NCBI GenBank assembly: GCA_030037695.1
Contig: JASHQF010000147.1
Location: forward strand, 1-22,127
Direction of reading: 5' to 3'
Length of the DNA: 22,127 bases
DNA from: Thermoplasmata archaeon
GTDB lineage: Archaea; Thermoplasmatota; Thermoplasmata; Lutacidiplasmatales; UBA184
Shown here: one piece after another, positions 1 to 6,642 of the stretch
How the letters are laid out: each line of letters begins with the position of its first letter
How positions within the stretch are numbered: the first letter of the stretch is position 1
Program-made: the position numbers and the translations under genes
Notes under the pieces: model-generated
Databases searched by the model: none
Seen by the model: the letters and a program-made list of their open reading frames with translations, nothing else
Told to the model about the DNA's origin: nothing

Positions 1-2
1 GC

Positions 3-68
3 GGGGGCCCTGCCCTCGCCGCGCGGTTCGACGCCGTCCGCGTCGCCTCGAGCCTGGTGGCGAACTAG
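3..68 (+). CDS. C-terminal end of an unidentified protein (partial)
   Basis: A reading frame open from the left edge ends at TAG 66-68. The 21 visible residues (GGPALAARFDAVRV, then ASSLVAN) look like an ordinary soluble C-terminus rather than out-of-frame translation of GC-rich DNA. The gene would converge on the mismatch-repair operon, whose last stop codon is only 15 bp away. There is too little sequence to name the protein. It could be chance, because stop codons are rare in DNA of this GC content. Confidence 0.4.
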   Translation, partial: GGPALAARFDAVRVASSLVAN

Positions 69-83
69 CCCCGGCAGCCGGCG

Positions 84-638
84 CTAGGTGGGGCCCGGTT
101 CGTCGAGGCGCCACTCGTAGAACCCCCGGCCCCCCGACGCCCGCCGCACCTCGCGCACGACCTCCGACCAGCGGAGCCCGGCCGGGATCTCGCCCCGGTC
201 GAGCGCGTCCAGCAGTCGACGGAATCGGGTCCGGGTCGCGCCGAACGGGTCGTCCGTGGTGCCCGCCCGGGCCCAGGGGCGGAACGGGCGAACGAGCGCG
301 ACCGTCGAGCCCTCCACGACCCATACCCCGACCGGCGCGGCCCGCGTGCCTTCCGTTCGGTGGACCAGCCCCTCGGCGGCGCGACGGGAGCCGAGCGCGA
401 TCCCGACCCAATCACTCCAGGCGCGACGCGCGAGCGCCTGGCGCAGGACCGCACGGGCATCCCGCAGCTTCCCTTCGACGAGCCCGATCTCCTCGCCGCG
501 GCGGACGACGAGATCGAAGTAGTCGGTCCCGTCCGGATCGAGGTACGTCCGGTAGCCCTGTCGCGCCAGTTCCCCCGCCACGGCCGTGAGCAGGGCCCGT
601 TCCGGGGCGGCCCGGGTCCCGGGCGTCGACACCGTCAC
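84..638 (-). CDS. PD-(D/E)XK-like putative nuclease at the end of the mutS-mutL operon
   Basis: I do not recognise a named family, but the N-terminal half has the layout of a PD-(D/E)XK nuclease core. With the start at 638 there is a helix with Glu23, a strand (DYFDLVV) with Asp42, a turn, then a strand ending LVEGK with Glu55 and Lys57, followed by a helix carrying Gln67. This is the D...ExK...Q pattern of RecB-like and resolvase-like nucleases. The C-terminal part is basic and may be winged-helix-like; that is inference. The start is the GTG at 636-638. It overlaps the mutL stop as GTGA and has GGAG six bases upstream; an in-frame GTG at 659 is less likely. Translation coupled to mutL suggests a DNA-repair role, perhaps strand incision or removal after mismatch recognition. 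Length is 184 residues. Confidence 0.75.
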   Translation of the reverse strand: MTVSTPGTRAAPERALLTAVAGELARQGYRTYLDPDGTDYFDLVVRRGEEIGLVEGKLRDARAVLRQALARRAWSDWVGIALGSRRAAEGLVHRTEGTRAAPVGVWVVEGSTVALVRPFRPWARAGTTDDPFGATRTRFRRLLDALDRGEIPAGLRWSEVVREVRRASGGRGFYEWRLDEPGPT

Positions 639-2401
639 CCACCGCTCCGCAGGAACCACCGATCGAGGCGGGAGCGTTCGATCGCGACGAGGACCGGCCG
701 ACCGTGGGGGCAGGTCCGGGCGGTCGCCGGCGACGCCTCGAGCTCGCCGAGCAGTCGCGCGATCTCCTCCCGCTCCACGGGGTCGCCGGCGCGGATCGCA
801 GCGTGGCAGGCGATCGTGGCGGCGACCCGCTCCTCGAGGCCGTCCGGGACCGTCGGGCGGCCCCCGGCGGCGAGCTCGTCCAGGAGCTCGGTCAGCGCCT
901 CCCCGCGGACCCGCCGGCCTCGGTACGACGGGACGCCGACCACGCGGACCCTGCCGGGCCCGAACGGTTCGACCGCGAACGCGGCCCGACGCACCGACTC
1001 GGCGTGCGCCCTCAAGGCGGCCGCCTGCGCCCCGGTGACGGAGACCACGAGCGGTTCTACGAGCGACTGGCGCGCCAGGACCCCGGACCGCCGGAGGGCG
1101 TCGTAGACCAACCGCTCGCTGAGGGCGTGCTGGTCGACCAGCACGAGGCCACCTTCGGTGACGGCGATCCAGTAGAGCCGGTCGAGCGAACCCACGATCT
1201 CCGTGCCCGATCCGGAGGTCGCCAATTCGGAGGGTCGGCGATCGGACGCGACGGGGTCCAGGGTGCGGGCGCGCACGGTGGGAGCGACGCGCGTCCCGGC
1301 GCGGGGCCCCGCCGGCACAGCCGCCCCGGCCGCGGCGACCGTCGGGGACCAGTCAGGAGCCGCCCGAGTCCGTGCGGGGGTACCTGTCGCCCCGAGGAGA
1401 GCGACGCGCACCGCACGGCGGACCGCCTCCGCGAGGTCCCGCTCGCGCTCGAACCGGACCTCCCGCTTCGTCGGATGGACGTTGACGTCCAGGCGATCGA
1501 GCTCGATCGCGAAGTGGAGGAGCCCGACCGGGAAGCGATTCCGTGGCAGGAGGTCCGCGTACGCCGCGCGGACCGCGCTCCCGAGGGCCCGGGACCCGAT
1601 CGCCCGTCCGTTGACGGCGAGGTGCAGCTGCCCCCCCGAGCTGGCGGAGAGCTCGGGGAGCGAAAGGGATCCTTCCACCCTGCCCCCGGGGACCTCTGCC
1701 GCCACGGGGAACGACGCGCGCAGGAACTCCGGGCCGAGGACGCGCGCGCCGGCGTCCCGGAGGTCGCCGGACGGCGGGTAGGTCCCGAGCTCCCGTCCGT
1801 CGGCCTCGAGCCGCAGCCCGACCGCGGGGCGGGCGAGGTAAAGACGCTCGACAGTCCGGGCGACCTCGAGCTGCTCGGCCGCGGCAGCGTGCAGGAACTT
1901 CCGGCGCGCGGGCGTGTTGTAGAACAGCTCGCCCGCCGTCACGGTCGTCCCCGGCGCCCGGGCCTCCGCGAACCGGATCCCCGGCGCGCCGCCCGCGACC
2001 TCGATCCCCTCGGCGAGCGGCTGGTCCGGCGGGCGGGAGAGGATCCGTAGCCGCGCGACCGCCGCGATCGAGGCGAGCGCCTCCCCCCGGAAGCCGAGCG
2101 AGGCGATCCGCTCGATCGGTCCGTCGGGCGCGAGCTTGCTCGTGGCGTGCCGCTCGACCGCGAGCTCGAGCGAGCCCGCGGGGATGCCGAGCCCATCGTC
2201 AGCGACCTCGATGCGAACGAGCCCCCCGCCCTCGAGACGGACGGCGATCGAGCGAGCCCCCGCATCGACGGCGTTCTCCACGAGCTCCTTCACGACCGAC
2301 GCGGGCCGGTCGACGACCTCCCCCGCGGCGATCCGCTCGACGGTCGAGGGGAGGAGTCGGCGGATCGGGGCGACCGGAACGATCGTAGGAGCCACGCTCA
2401 C
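635..2401 (-). CDS. mutL: DNA mismatch repair protein MutL (endonuclease type)
   Basis: MutL is an ATP-dependent homodimer that couples MutS mismatch recognition to downstream incision. The N-terminal GHKL ATPase motifs are clear: KELVEN with Glu42 and Asn43, DDGLGI at 68-73, and GFRGEAL at 103-109. The C-terminal endonuclease motifs are also present: DQHALSER at 423-430, ACHAAIRAGD at 531-540, CPHGRP at 564-569 and a terminal FLR. This indicates a nicking MutL like that of bacteria without MutH, not the E. coli type. The final acidic residue of the DQHA(X)2E(X)4E motif is Asp434 instead of Glu. At 588 residues it has normal family length. The start is the GTG at 2399-2401, which overlaps the mutS stop as GTGA. 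The frame stays open a further 151 codons upstream, but that extension lies inside mutS and is not protein-like. Confidence 0.95.
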   Translation of the reverse strand: MSVAPTIVPVAPIRRLLPSTVERIAAGEVVDRPASVVKELVENAVDAGARSIAVRLEGGGLVRIEVADDGLGIPAGSLELAVERHATSKLAPDGPIERIASLGFRGEALASIAAVARLRILSRPPDQPLAEGIEVAGGAPGIRFAEARAPGTTVTAGELFYNTPARRKFLHAAAAEQLEVARTVERLYLARPAVGLRLEADGRELGTYPPSGDLRDAGARVLGPEFLRASFPVAAEVPGGRVEGSLSLPELSASSGGQLHLAVNGRAIGSRALGSAVRAAYADLLPRNRFPVGLLHFAIELDRLDVNVHPTKREVRFERERDLAEAVRRAVRVALLGATGTPARTRAAPDWSPTVAAAGAAVPAGPRAGTRVAPTVRARTLDPVASDRRPSELATSGSGTEIVGSLDRLYWIAVTEGGLVLVDQHALSERLVYDALRRSGVLARQSLVEPLVVSVTGAQAAALRAHAESVRRAAFAVEPFGPGRVRVVGVPSYRGRRVRGEALTELLDELAAGGRPTVPDGLEERVAATIACHAAIRAGDPVEREEIARLLGELEASPATARTCPHGRPVLVAIERSRLDRWFLRSGG

Positions 2402-5025
2402 GGACGAGCCTCCGGGGCGGGCTCGCCGCGGCGCCGGAGCGCTTCGACCTTCGCCCGCAGCTCCTCGGAGGAGATCGTGTCGAGCGGGAGGCGGAGGAGC
2501 TCGTCGACGAGCGGGTCCCGCTCGTGGCCCCCCGACGGGACCAGGACGGCCTGCGTGTACCGGGGGGTCCGCCGACCCGACCGGGGAAGCGGGCGGGGCG
2601 CACCGAGACCTACCCCTCCGGCCTCGAGCTCCCGCAAGAGGCGTTCCGCCTCGCGGAGCACCGGCTCGGGCAGCCCGGCGAGCCGGGCCACGTGGATCCC
2701 GTAGCTCCGGTCCGTGGCGCCCGCGACCAGCCGGTGGAGGAAGACGACCCCTCCCGTCCGCTCGTCGACCGCGAGGTGACCGTTCCGTGCGGACCGCAGC
2801 CCCCCCACGAGCTCGGTGAGCTGGTGGTAATGCGTCGCGACGACCGACCGGCACCGCGCGACGTCGTGGAGGTGCCGCAGGCTCGCCCAGGCGATCGCGA
2901 GCCCGTCGAACGTGCTGGTCCCGCGGCCGACCTCGTCCAGGAGGACGAGCGAACCCGGGTCGGCGGCCCGGAGGATCTCGGCGACCTCGGTCATCTCGAC
3001 CATGAAGCTCGACTTGCCCCGCCCGATCTCGTCGGTGAACCCCATCCGGGTGAACAGCCGGGTGACCCGGCCGATCCGGGCGAACTTCGCCGGCACGAAC
3101 GATCCCGCTTGCGCGAGCACGACCAGGAGGCCCACCTGACGCATGTACGTCGACTTACCGGACATGTTCGGCCCGGTCAGCACGAGGAGGCGTTCGCCCT
3201 CGGCATCCAGGTCGACGTCGTTCGGGACGAACCGCTCCCCGAGGGTCCGATCGAGCACGGGGTGGCGGCCGTCCCGGATCACGATCGACGGCGAGGCGTC
3301 GACGGTCGGACGGACGTACCCCCGGGTCTGGGCGAGGTGGGCGAACGTCACCAGGACGTCGAGGGCCCCGACCGCCCGTGCGAGGCGATGGAGGGCCCCG
3401 ACCTGCCGGTCGACCGCGACCAGGAGCTCCTCCCACCGCGCGTCCGCCGAGGCGCGGGCCTGACCTCGGGCGTCCGCGACGCGCCGCTCGAGTGCCTCCA
3501 GTTCGTCGGTGACGAACCGCTCGGCCTGGGCGACCGTCTGACGCCTTCGGAACCGCGCGGGCACGCGGGCGGCCTGCGCGCGGCCGATCTCGAAGTAGTA
3601 GCCGAAGACCTGGTTGTAGCCGAGCCGCAGCCCCTTCAACCCGGTCGCCTCCTGCTCCGTCCGCTCCAGGGCCGAGAGCGCCGCCAGGGCCTCGGCCTCA
3701 ACCGCGCGGAAGCCGTCGAGATCGGGGGCGTGCCCGGCCCGGAACAACTCGGTCGCCTCCGCACCGGGCGCGATCTCCTCTGGGAGCGCCGCCGCGAGGA
3801 GCTGCACGAGCTCACCGGGGGGGACGAGGCCGATCCGGAGCGGCGCCAGGCTCCCCGGGGTCGGCGCACGGTCGAGCTCGATCCGGGTACCCTCGACGGC
3901 CGTGAGGCCCCGACGCAGCGCGACGAGCTCGTCCGGGCGGACCCGACGACCGGCGACGCGGCTCGCGATGCGGGCAAGGTCGGGCACGGGGCGAAGGGCT
4001 TCGCGCAGCGTCTCGAGCGAGGCGCCCCGGCCGACCAGCGCTTCGACCGCATCGAGCCGCGACGCGATGGCGGTGAGCTCGACCAGGGGGTTCGCGAGCC
4101 AGAGGGCGAGGGTCCGTCGCCCGACCGCGGTCACGGTCTCGTCCCACGCGTCGCGGAGCGTCGTCCCCCGGGCCTCGTCCGGGTTCATCGGTCGGGTGAT
4201 CTCGAGGTGGCGCAGGGTCTTCGCGTCGAGGAGCAGGCGGCGACCCCCGTCCGCGACGTCGACCGGTAACAGGTGCGGAAGGAGACGCGGCTGCGTCGCC
4301 CTGAGGTAGCCCGCCAGGCGGAGATCGGCCTCACGTACCGAGGCGGGGACCGTCGCGGCCGGTCGGACCGCTTCGGGGAGCTCGGCGTCGGACGCGGGCG
4401 TCGGGGCCGGCTCGATCCGGGCGAGCGGGAACTCGGAGGCCAGGACCGAAGCGAGGCCGCGCGCCACCTCCGCCGCGCCGGCCCAGAGGACCTCCCGGGG
4501 CTGATACGGGGCGATTGCCCCGACCACCCCCTCGACGCCCGGGTCGTCGGCCTCGCCCCGGATCCATTCCCCCGTGCTGACGTCGACGAGCGAGTAGCCG
4601 CCGCGGCCGGACCCGGGAAGCACGACGCAGGCGAGGAAGCTGTGGTCGGGGCCGCCCAGGATCCGATCCTCGACCACCGTACCGGGCGTGACGATGCGGG
4701 TGACCTCGCGACGGACGAGACCCTTGGCCTGGCGGGCGTCCTCAACCTGGTCGCAGAGCGCCACCTTGTAGCCGCGACGTACGAGGCGACCCAAGTAGAC
4801 CTCGACTGCGTGGTGGGGGACCCCGGCCATCGGGGTCCGCTCGCCGTGGGTGTCGGGCGCGCGTGCGGTGAGCACGACGTCCAGCTCGCGCGACAGGAGC
4901 CGGGCGTCGTCGCCGAACGTCTCGTAGAAGTCGCCCACCCGGAACAGCACGAGGTGGCCGGGGTACCGGGCCTTCACGCCCTCGTACTGCTCGAGGAGCG
5001 GGGTCGTCGCGCTCGCCTCGGACAT
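2398..5025 (-). CDS. mutS: DNA mismatch repair protein MutS
   Basis: MutS binds base mismatches and small loops as a clamp and recruits MutL using ATP. It is full length at 875 residues. Domain I carries the mismatch-reading Phe-x-Glu motif (GDFYETF, Phe33 and Glu35), which marks a true MutS1 rather than MutS2 or a meiotic paralogue. Connector and lever/clamp regions follow, then the ABC-type ATPase: Walker A GPNMSGKS (Lys624), Walker B LVLLDE (Asp697, Glu698), the following GRGTST signature, and a conserved ATHYHQL. The ATG at 5023-5025 lies about 30 bp after a TATA-like box. MutS1 and MutL are patchy in archaea and are generally thought to have come from bacteria; GC content here matches the neighbours, so any transfer is old. 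It is first in the mutS-mutL-nuclease operon. Confidence 0.97.
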   Translation of the reverse strand: MSEASATTPLLEQYEGVKARYPGHLVLFRVGDFYETFGDDARLLSRELDVVLTARAPDTHGERTPMAGVPHHAVEVYLGRLVRRGYKVALCDQVEDARQAKGLVRREVTRIVTPGTVVEDRILGGPDHSFLACVVLPGSGRGGYSLVDVSTGEWIRGEADDPGVEGVVGAIAPYQPREVLWAGAAEVARGLASVLASEFPLARIEPAPTPASDAELPEAVRPAATVPASVREADLRLAGYLRATQPRLLPHLLPVDVADGGRRLLLDAKTLRHLEITRPMNPDEARGTTLRDAWDETVTAVGRRTLALWLANPLVELTAIASRLDAVEALVGRGASLETLREALRPVPDLARIASRVAGRRVRPDELVALRRGLTAVEGTRIELDRAPTPGSLAPLRIGLVPPGELVQLLAAALPEEIAPGAEATELFRAGHAPDLDGFRAVEAEALAALSALERTEQEATGLKGLRLGYNQVFGYYFEIGRAQAARVPARFRRRQTVAQAERFVTDELEALERRVADARGQARASADARWEELLVAVDRQVGALHRLARAVGALDVLVTFAHLAQTRGYVRPTVDASPSIVIRDGRHPVLDRTLGERFVPNDVDLDAEGERLLVLTGPNMSGKSTYMRQVGLLVVLAQAGSFVPAKFARIGRVTRLFTRMGFTDEIGRGKSSFMVEMTEVAEILRAADPGSLVLLDEVGRGTSTFDGLAIAWASLRHLHDVARCRSVVATHYHQLTELVGGLRSARNGHLAVDERTGGVVFLHRLVAGATDRSYGIHVARLAGLPEPVLREAERLLRELEAGGVGLGAPRPLPRSGRRTPRYTQAVLVPSGGHERDPLVDELLRLPLDTISSEELRAKVEALRRRGEPAPEARP

Positions 5026-5052
5026 CGATCGCCGCGCCGAGGAGGGTCGCGC

Positions 5053-5059
5053 TTATAAT
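5053..5059 (-). promoter_or_regulatory. TATA box of the mutS operon
   Basis: On the - strand this reads ATTATAA, an A/T island in GC-rich DNA centred about 31 bp before the mutS ATG. Archaeal transcription starts about 26-27 bp after the TATA centre, so the mRNA would begin near 5029 with a leader of only a few bases. Confidence 0.65.
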
Positions 5060-5110
5060 CCGCGCTTCGGCGAGGGGATGGAACGGCCCGCCGCCCGTCC
5101 GCGCCGGGTG

Positions 5111-5194
5111 CGCTGAGGGGGAGATTTGAACTCCCGTGGCGTTGCCGCCACCAGCTTTCAAGGCTGGCGCCTTGCCGGACTAGGCTACCTCAGC
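5111..5194 (-). tRNA. tRNA-Ser(UGA)
   Basis: The cloverleaf is complete on the - strand. The acceptor stem is GCUGAGG with CCUCAGC. The D arm has a GCC/GGC stem and the GG pair in its loop. The anticodon stem CCAGC/GCUGG encloses CUUGAAA, giving anticodon UGA, which reads UCA. The long variable arm (GGCG-GCAA-CGCC) is a class II feature typical of tRNA-Ser, and the T arm is GGGAG-UUCAAAU-CUCCC. The discriminator base is G, as expected for Ser. CCA is not encoded. No intron is seen. It lies 66 bp downstream of the tRNA-Gly gene on the same strand. Confidence 0.96.
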
Positions 5195-5260
5195 GGCGTC
5201 CCGAGCTCGGCGCCGCCGATTACGTCCGCCCCCTCCGGCGGCGGTGGGTCCAGGAAGGCA

Positions 5261-5361
5261 TGCAGGTGCCGGGAGCCCCGCGCCGGGGCGATCGGCCCCG
5301 ACGTTTCGAACCCGGGTGGTCAGCTTGGAGGGCTGACATCCTACCGCTAGATTACACCTGC
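5261..5361 (-). tRNA. tRNA-Gly(UCC) with a T-loop intron
   Basis: The 5' part reads as a normal tRNA: acceptor GCAGGUG, D arm AUCU/GGAU with the GG pair, and anticodon arm UCAGC-CCUCCAA-GCUGA with anticodon UCC. It continues through a 4-nt variable loop, T-stem CCGGG and loop UUCGAA. The sequence then fails to close as a T arm. After 30 further nucleotides it resumes with U, CCCGG, then CACCUGC, which pairs perfectly with the acceptor 5' strand, and discriminator A as expected for archaeal Gly. Removing the 30 nt gives a standard 71-nt tRNA with loop UUCGAAU. Position 33 is C instead of the near-universal U. CCA is not encoded. Confidence 0.93.
5275..5304 (-). other. tRNA intron at position 59/60 with a bulge-helix-bulge motif
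   Basis: This 30-nt insertion lies between A59 and U60 of tRNA-Gly. The precursor folds into a canonical splicing-endonuclease substrate. The T-stem is the outer helix. Nucleotides 54-57 (UUCG) pair with CGGG near the intron 3' end to make the 4-bp central helix. The two 3-nt bulges are AA|A and GC|U. The intron body forms a 9-bp hairpin, CGUCGGGGC against GCCCCGGCG, around the loop CGAUC. Every element of the hBHBh' motif is present, and this fixes the boundaries. Confidence 0.92.
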
Positions 5362-5400
5362 ACGCCGTTCCGAGGACGGCGAGCGAGCCGGCTCCCGGCG

Positions 5401-5967
5401 TTAATCCTTTCGGGCCCCGTCCCGGTCGGACGGGGCCGACAGGTCGACGAGCGCCACGCGCTCCAGCACGAGCCCCTCCCACGCGGTCGACGGCACCGCC
5501 GATCGCTCCTCGGCCGAGATGCCGAGCCGCTCGAGCAGCTCCGGGCCGACCGACCGGGGATACGCGGCCGGGTCCGGATCGAGCCCGAACCGCTCGAGCA
5601 GCTGCGCGGGTTCGCGCGGGCGCTCCGCGACCAGGACGAACCGCTCGGTCGTCGCCCGGATCCCGACCTTCGCGAGGGCCCTCGGGAGCTGGTCGTCCCC
5701 GGCCACGTACAGCGCGAGCTCCGCCGCTCGATCCCGGAGCCTCGATTCGCCCCGGGCTCGGGACCGGCCGAGGTGGGCCCAGGCGGAGAGGAGGTGGCGC
5801 TCCCCCGCGATCGCATCGGCGTCGAACAGCGCGACGAGCTCGCCCGACTCGGTCGCGAGGGCTCGAAGCGTCGCGATCGTCTCGGTGACACTGGGACGGC
5901 CGGCGGCGCGGCGACGGGCGCCGACGGCGCGGAGCGCCCGTTCGCCCACGGGAGGAAGGGGGACCAT
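5401..5967 (-). CDS. cgi121: KEOPS complex subunit Cgi121-like protein
   Basis: Cgi121 is the accessory KEOPS subunit that binds Bud32 and tRNA during synthesis of t6A at position 37 of ANN-decoding tRNAs. Family features are an ALFDADAIAGERHLLSA segment (about residues 45-61), a following helix, then AELALYVAGDDQLPRALAKVG (about 81-101) and a strand FVLVAE. These match the Cgi121 pattern of an early 'haehl..A' helix, a 'E.llyl.g.rqi..Ai...G' core and a final beta strand. At 188 residues it is slightly long, mostly from a basic N-terminus. The ATG at 5965-5967 lies six bases after the stop of the upstream hydrolase, so the two are probably co-transcribed. Other KEOPS genes (Kae1, Bud32, Pcc1) are not in the window. 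The family call comes from sequence memory and is fairly secure. Confidence 0.75.
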   Translation of the reverse strand: MVPLPPVGERALRAVGARRRAAGRPSVTETIATLRALATESGELVALFDADAIAGERHLLSAWAHLGRSRARGESRLRDRAAELALYVAGDDQLPRALAKVGIRATTERFVLVAERPREPAQLLERFGLDPDPAAYPRSVGPELLERLGISAEERSAVPSTAWEGLVLERVALVDLSAPSDRDGARKD

Positions 5968-5973
5968 GCCCGA

Positions 5974-6585
5974 TCACTCGGCCAGGAACCGGAGGAACTC
6001 GTCGACCGTGCGCGGTTGGAGCGCGTAGTTCTCGCGCTTCTCCCGCCCGATCGTCGACGTGGGCGTCGGGCCGTAGTCGTGGCCGGGGAGGACGACGAGC
6101 GCGTCGTCGAGCGCGACGACCTTGCGCAGGAGGGAATCGTGGAACGCCCGGGGGTCCCCGCCCGGGAGATCGGTCCTCCCGACCTCCCCGACGAACAGCG
6201 TGTCGCCGGTCGCCACGTGACCGGAGAAGATGTACAGCACGCTGTCGGGCGTATGGCCCGGCACGTGCACGACCCGGATCTCGAGGGGACCCGCCCGGAA
6301 CGTTCCTCCGTCGTCGACGGGCAGGTCCGGCGCCTCGGGCGTGCTGCGGTGGGCCACGATCTTCGCCCCGGTCCGCTCGCGCACCGCCCGGTTCCCGGCG
6401 GTGTGGTCCGCGTGGCTGTGCGTATTGAGGATGTAGGCGACCTTGACGCGTCGGGCGTCGATCGCGGCGAGGACCTCGTCGGTGCCGTACGACGGATCGA
6501 TCACCACCCCGGGGCCGCCGTCCCGCTCGGCGACGACGTAGGTGAAGTTGAGCAGCGGGCCGTTCTGCACCTGGTCGAGGAGCAC
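5974..6585 (-). CDS. Metallo-beta-lactamase-fold hydrolase (glyoxalase II / persulfide dioxygenase-like)
   Basis: The protein has the complete metal-binding set of the fold: THSHADH (His56, His58, Asp60, His61), PGHTPDS (His111), GDTLF (Asp128) and PGHDYG (His169). Its 203 residues and the GDTLFVGEVGRTDLPGG segment resemble the short GloB/ETHE1 group. Likely substrates are thioesters such as S-D-lactoyl-thiol conjugates, or low-molecular-weight persulfides; sequence alone does not decide between a two-metal hydrolase and a one-iron dioxygenase. It is cytoplasmic, with no signal peptide. The GTG start at 6583-6585 lies about 24 bp after a TATA-like element, fitting a leaderless message. It is probably co-transcribed with the Cgi121-like gene just downstream, with no obvious functional link. 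Confidence 0.9.
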   Translation of the reverse strand: MLLDQVQNGPLLNFTYVVAERDGGPGVVIDPSYGTDEVLAAIDARRVKVAYILNTHSHADHTAGNRAVRERTGAKIVAHRSTPEAPDLPVDDGGTFRAGPLEIRVVHVPGHTPDSVLYIFSGHVATGDTLFVGEVGRTDLPGGDPRAFHDSLLRKVVALDDALVVLPGHDYGPTPTSTIGREKRENYALQPRTVDEFLRFLAE

Positions 6586-6605
6586 GGCGCGCCGAGCCGG
6601 GCGCC

Positions 6606-6612
6606 GTATTTG
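6606..6612 (-). promoter_or_regulatory. TATA-like element before the MBL hydrolase gene
   Basis: The - strand reads CAAATAC, about 24 bp before the GTG start. It is the only A/T-rich patch in the short gap and is placed for a leaderless transcript. It matches the TATA consensus less well than the mutS or V4R boxes. Confidence 0.45.
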
Positions 6613-6642
6613 AGGGCGGGGAGCGAGCGAGGGACCGGACCG

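Noticed and set aside
2402..2854. Upstream extension of the mutL frame by 151 codons
   Set aside because: It lies entirely inside mutS, is Arg/Pro/Gly-rich, and a GTGA overlap start with a family-like N-terminus exists at 2401.
5274..5305. tRNA-Gly considered as a pseudogene with a broken T arm
   Set aside because: Removing exactly 30 nt restores a perfect T arm and acceptor stem, and the junction forms a canonical bulge-helix-bulge, so an intron explains it better.
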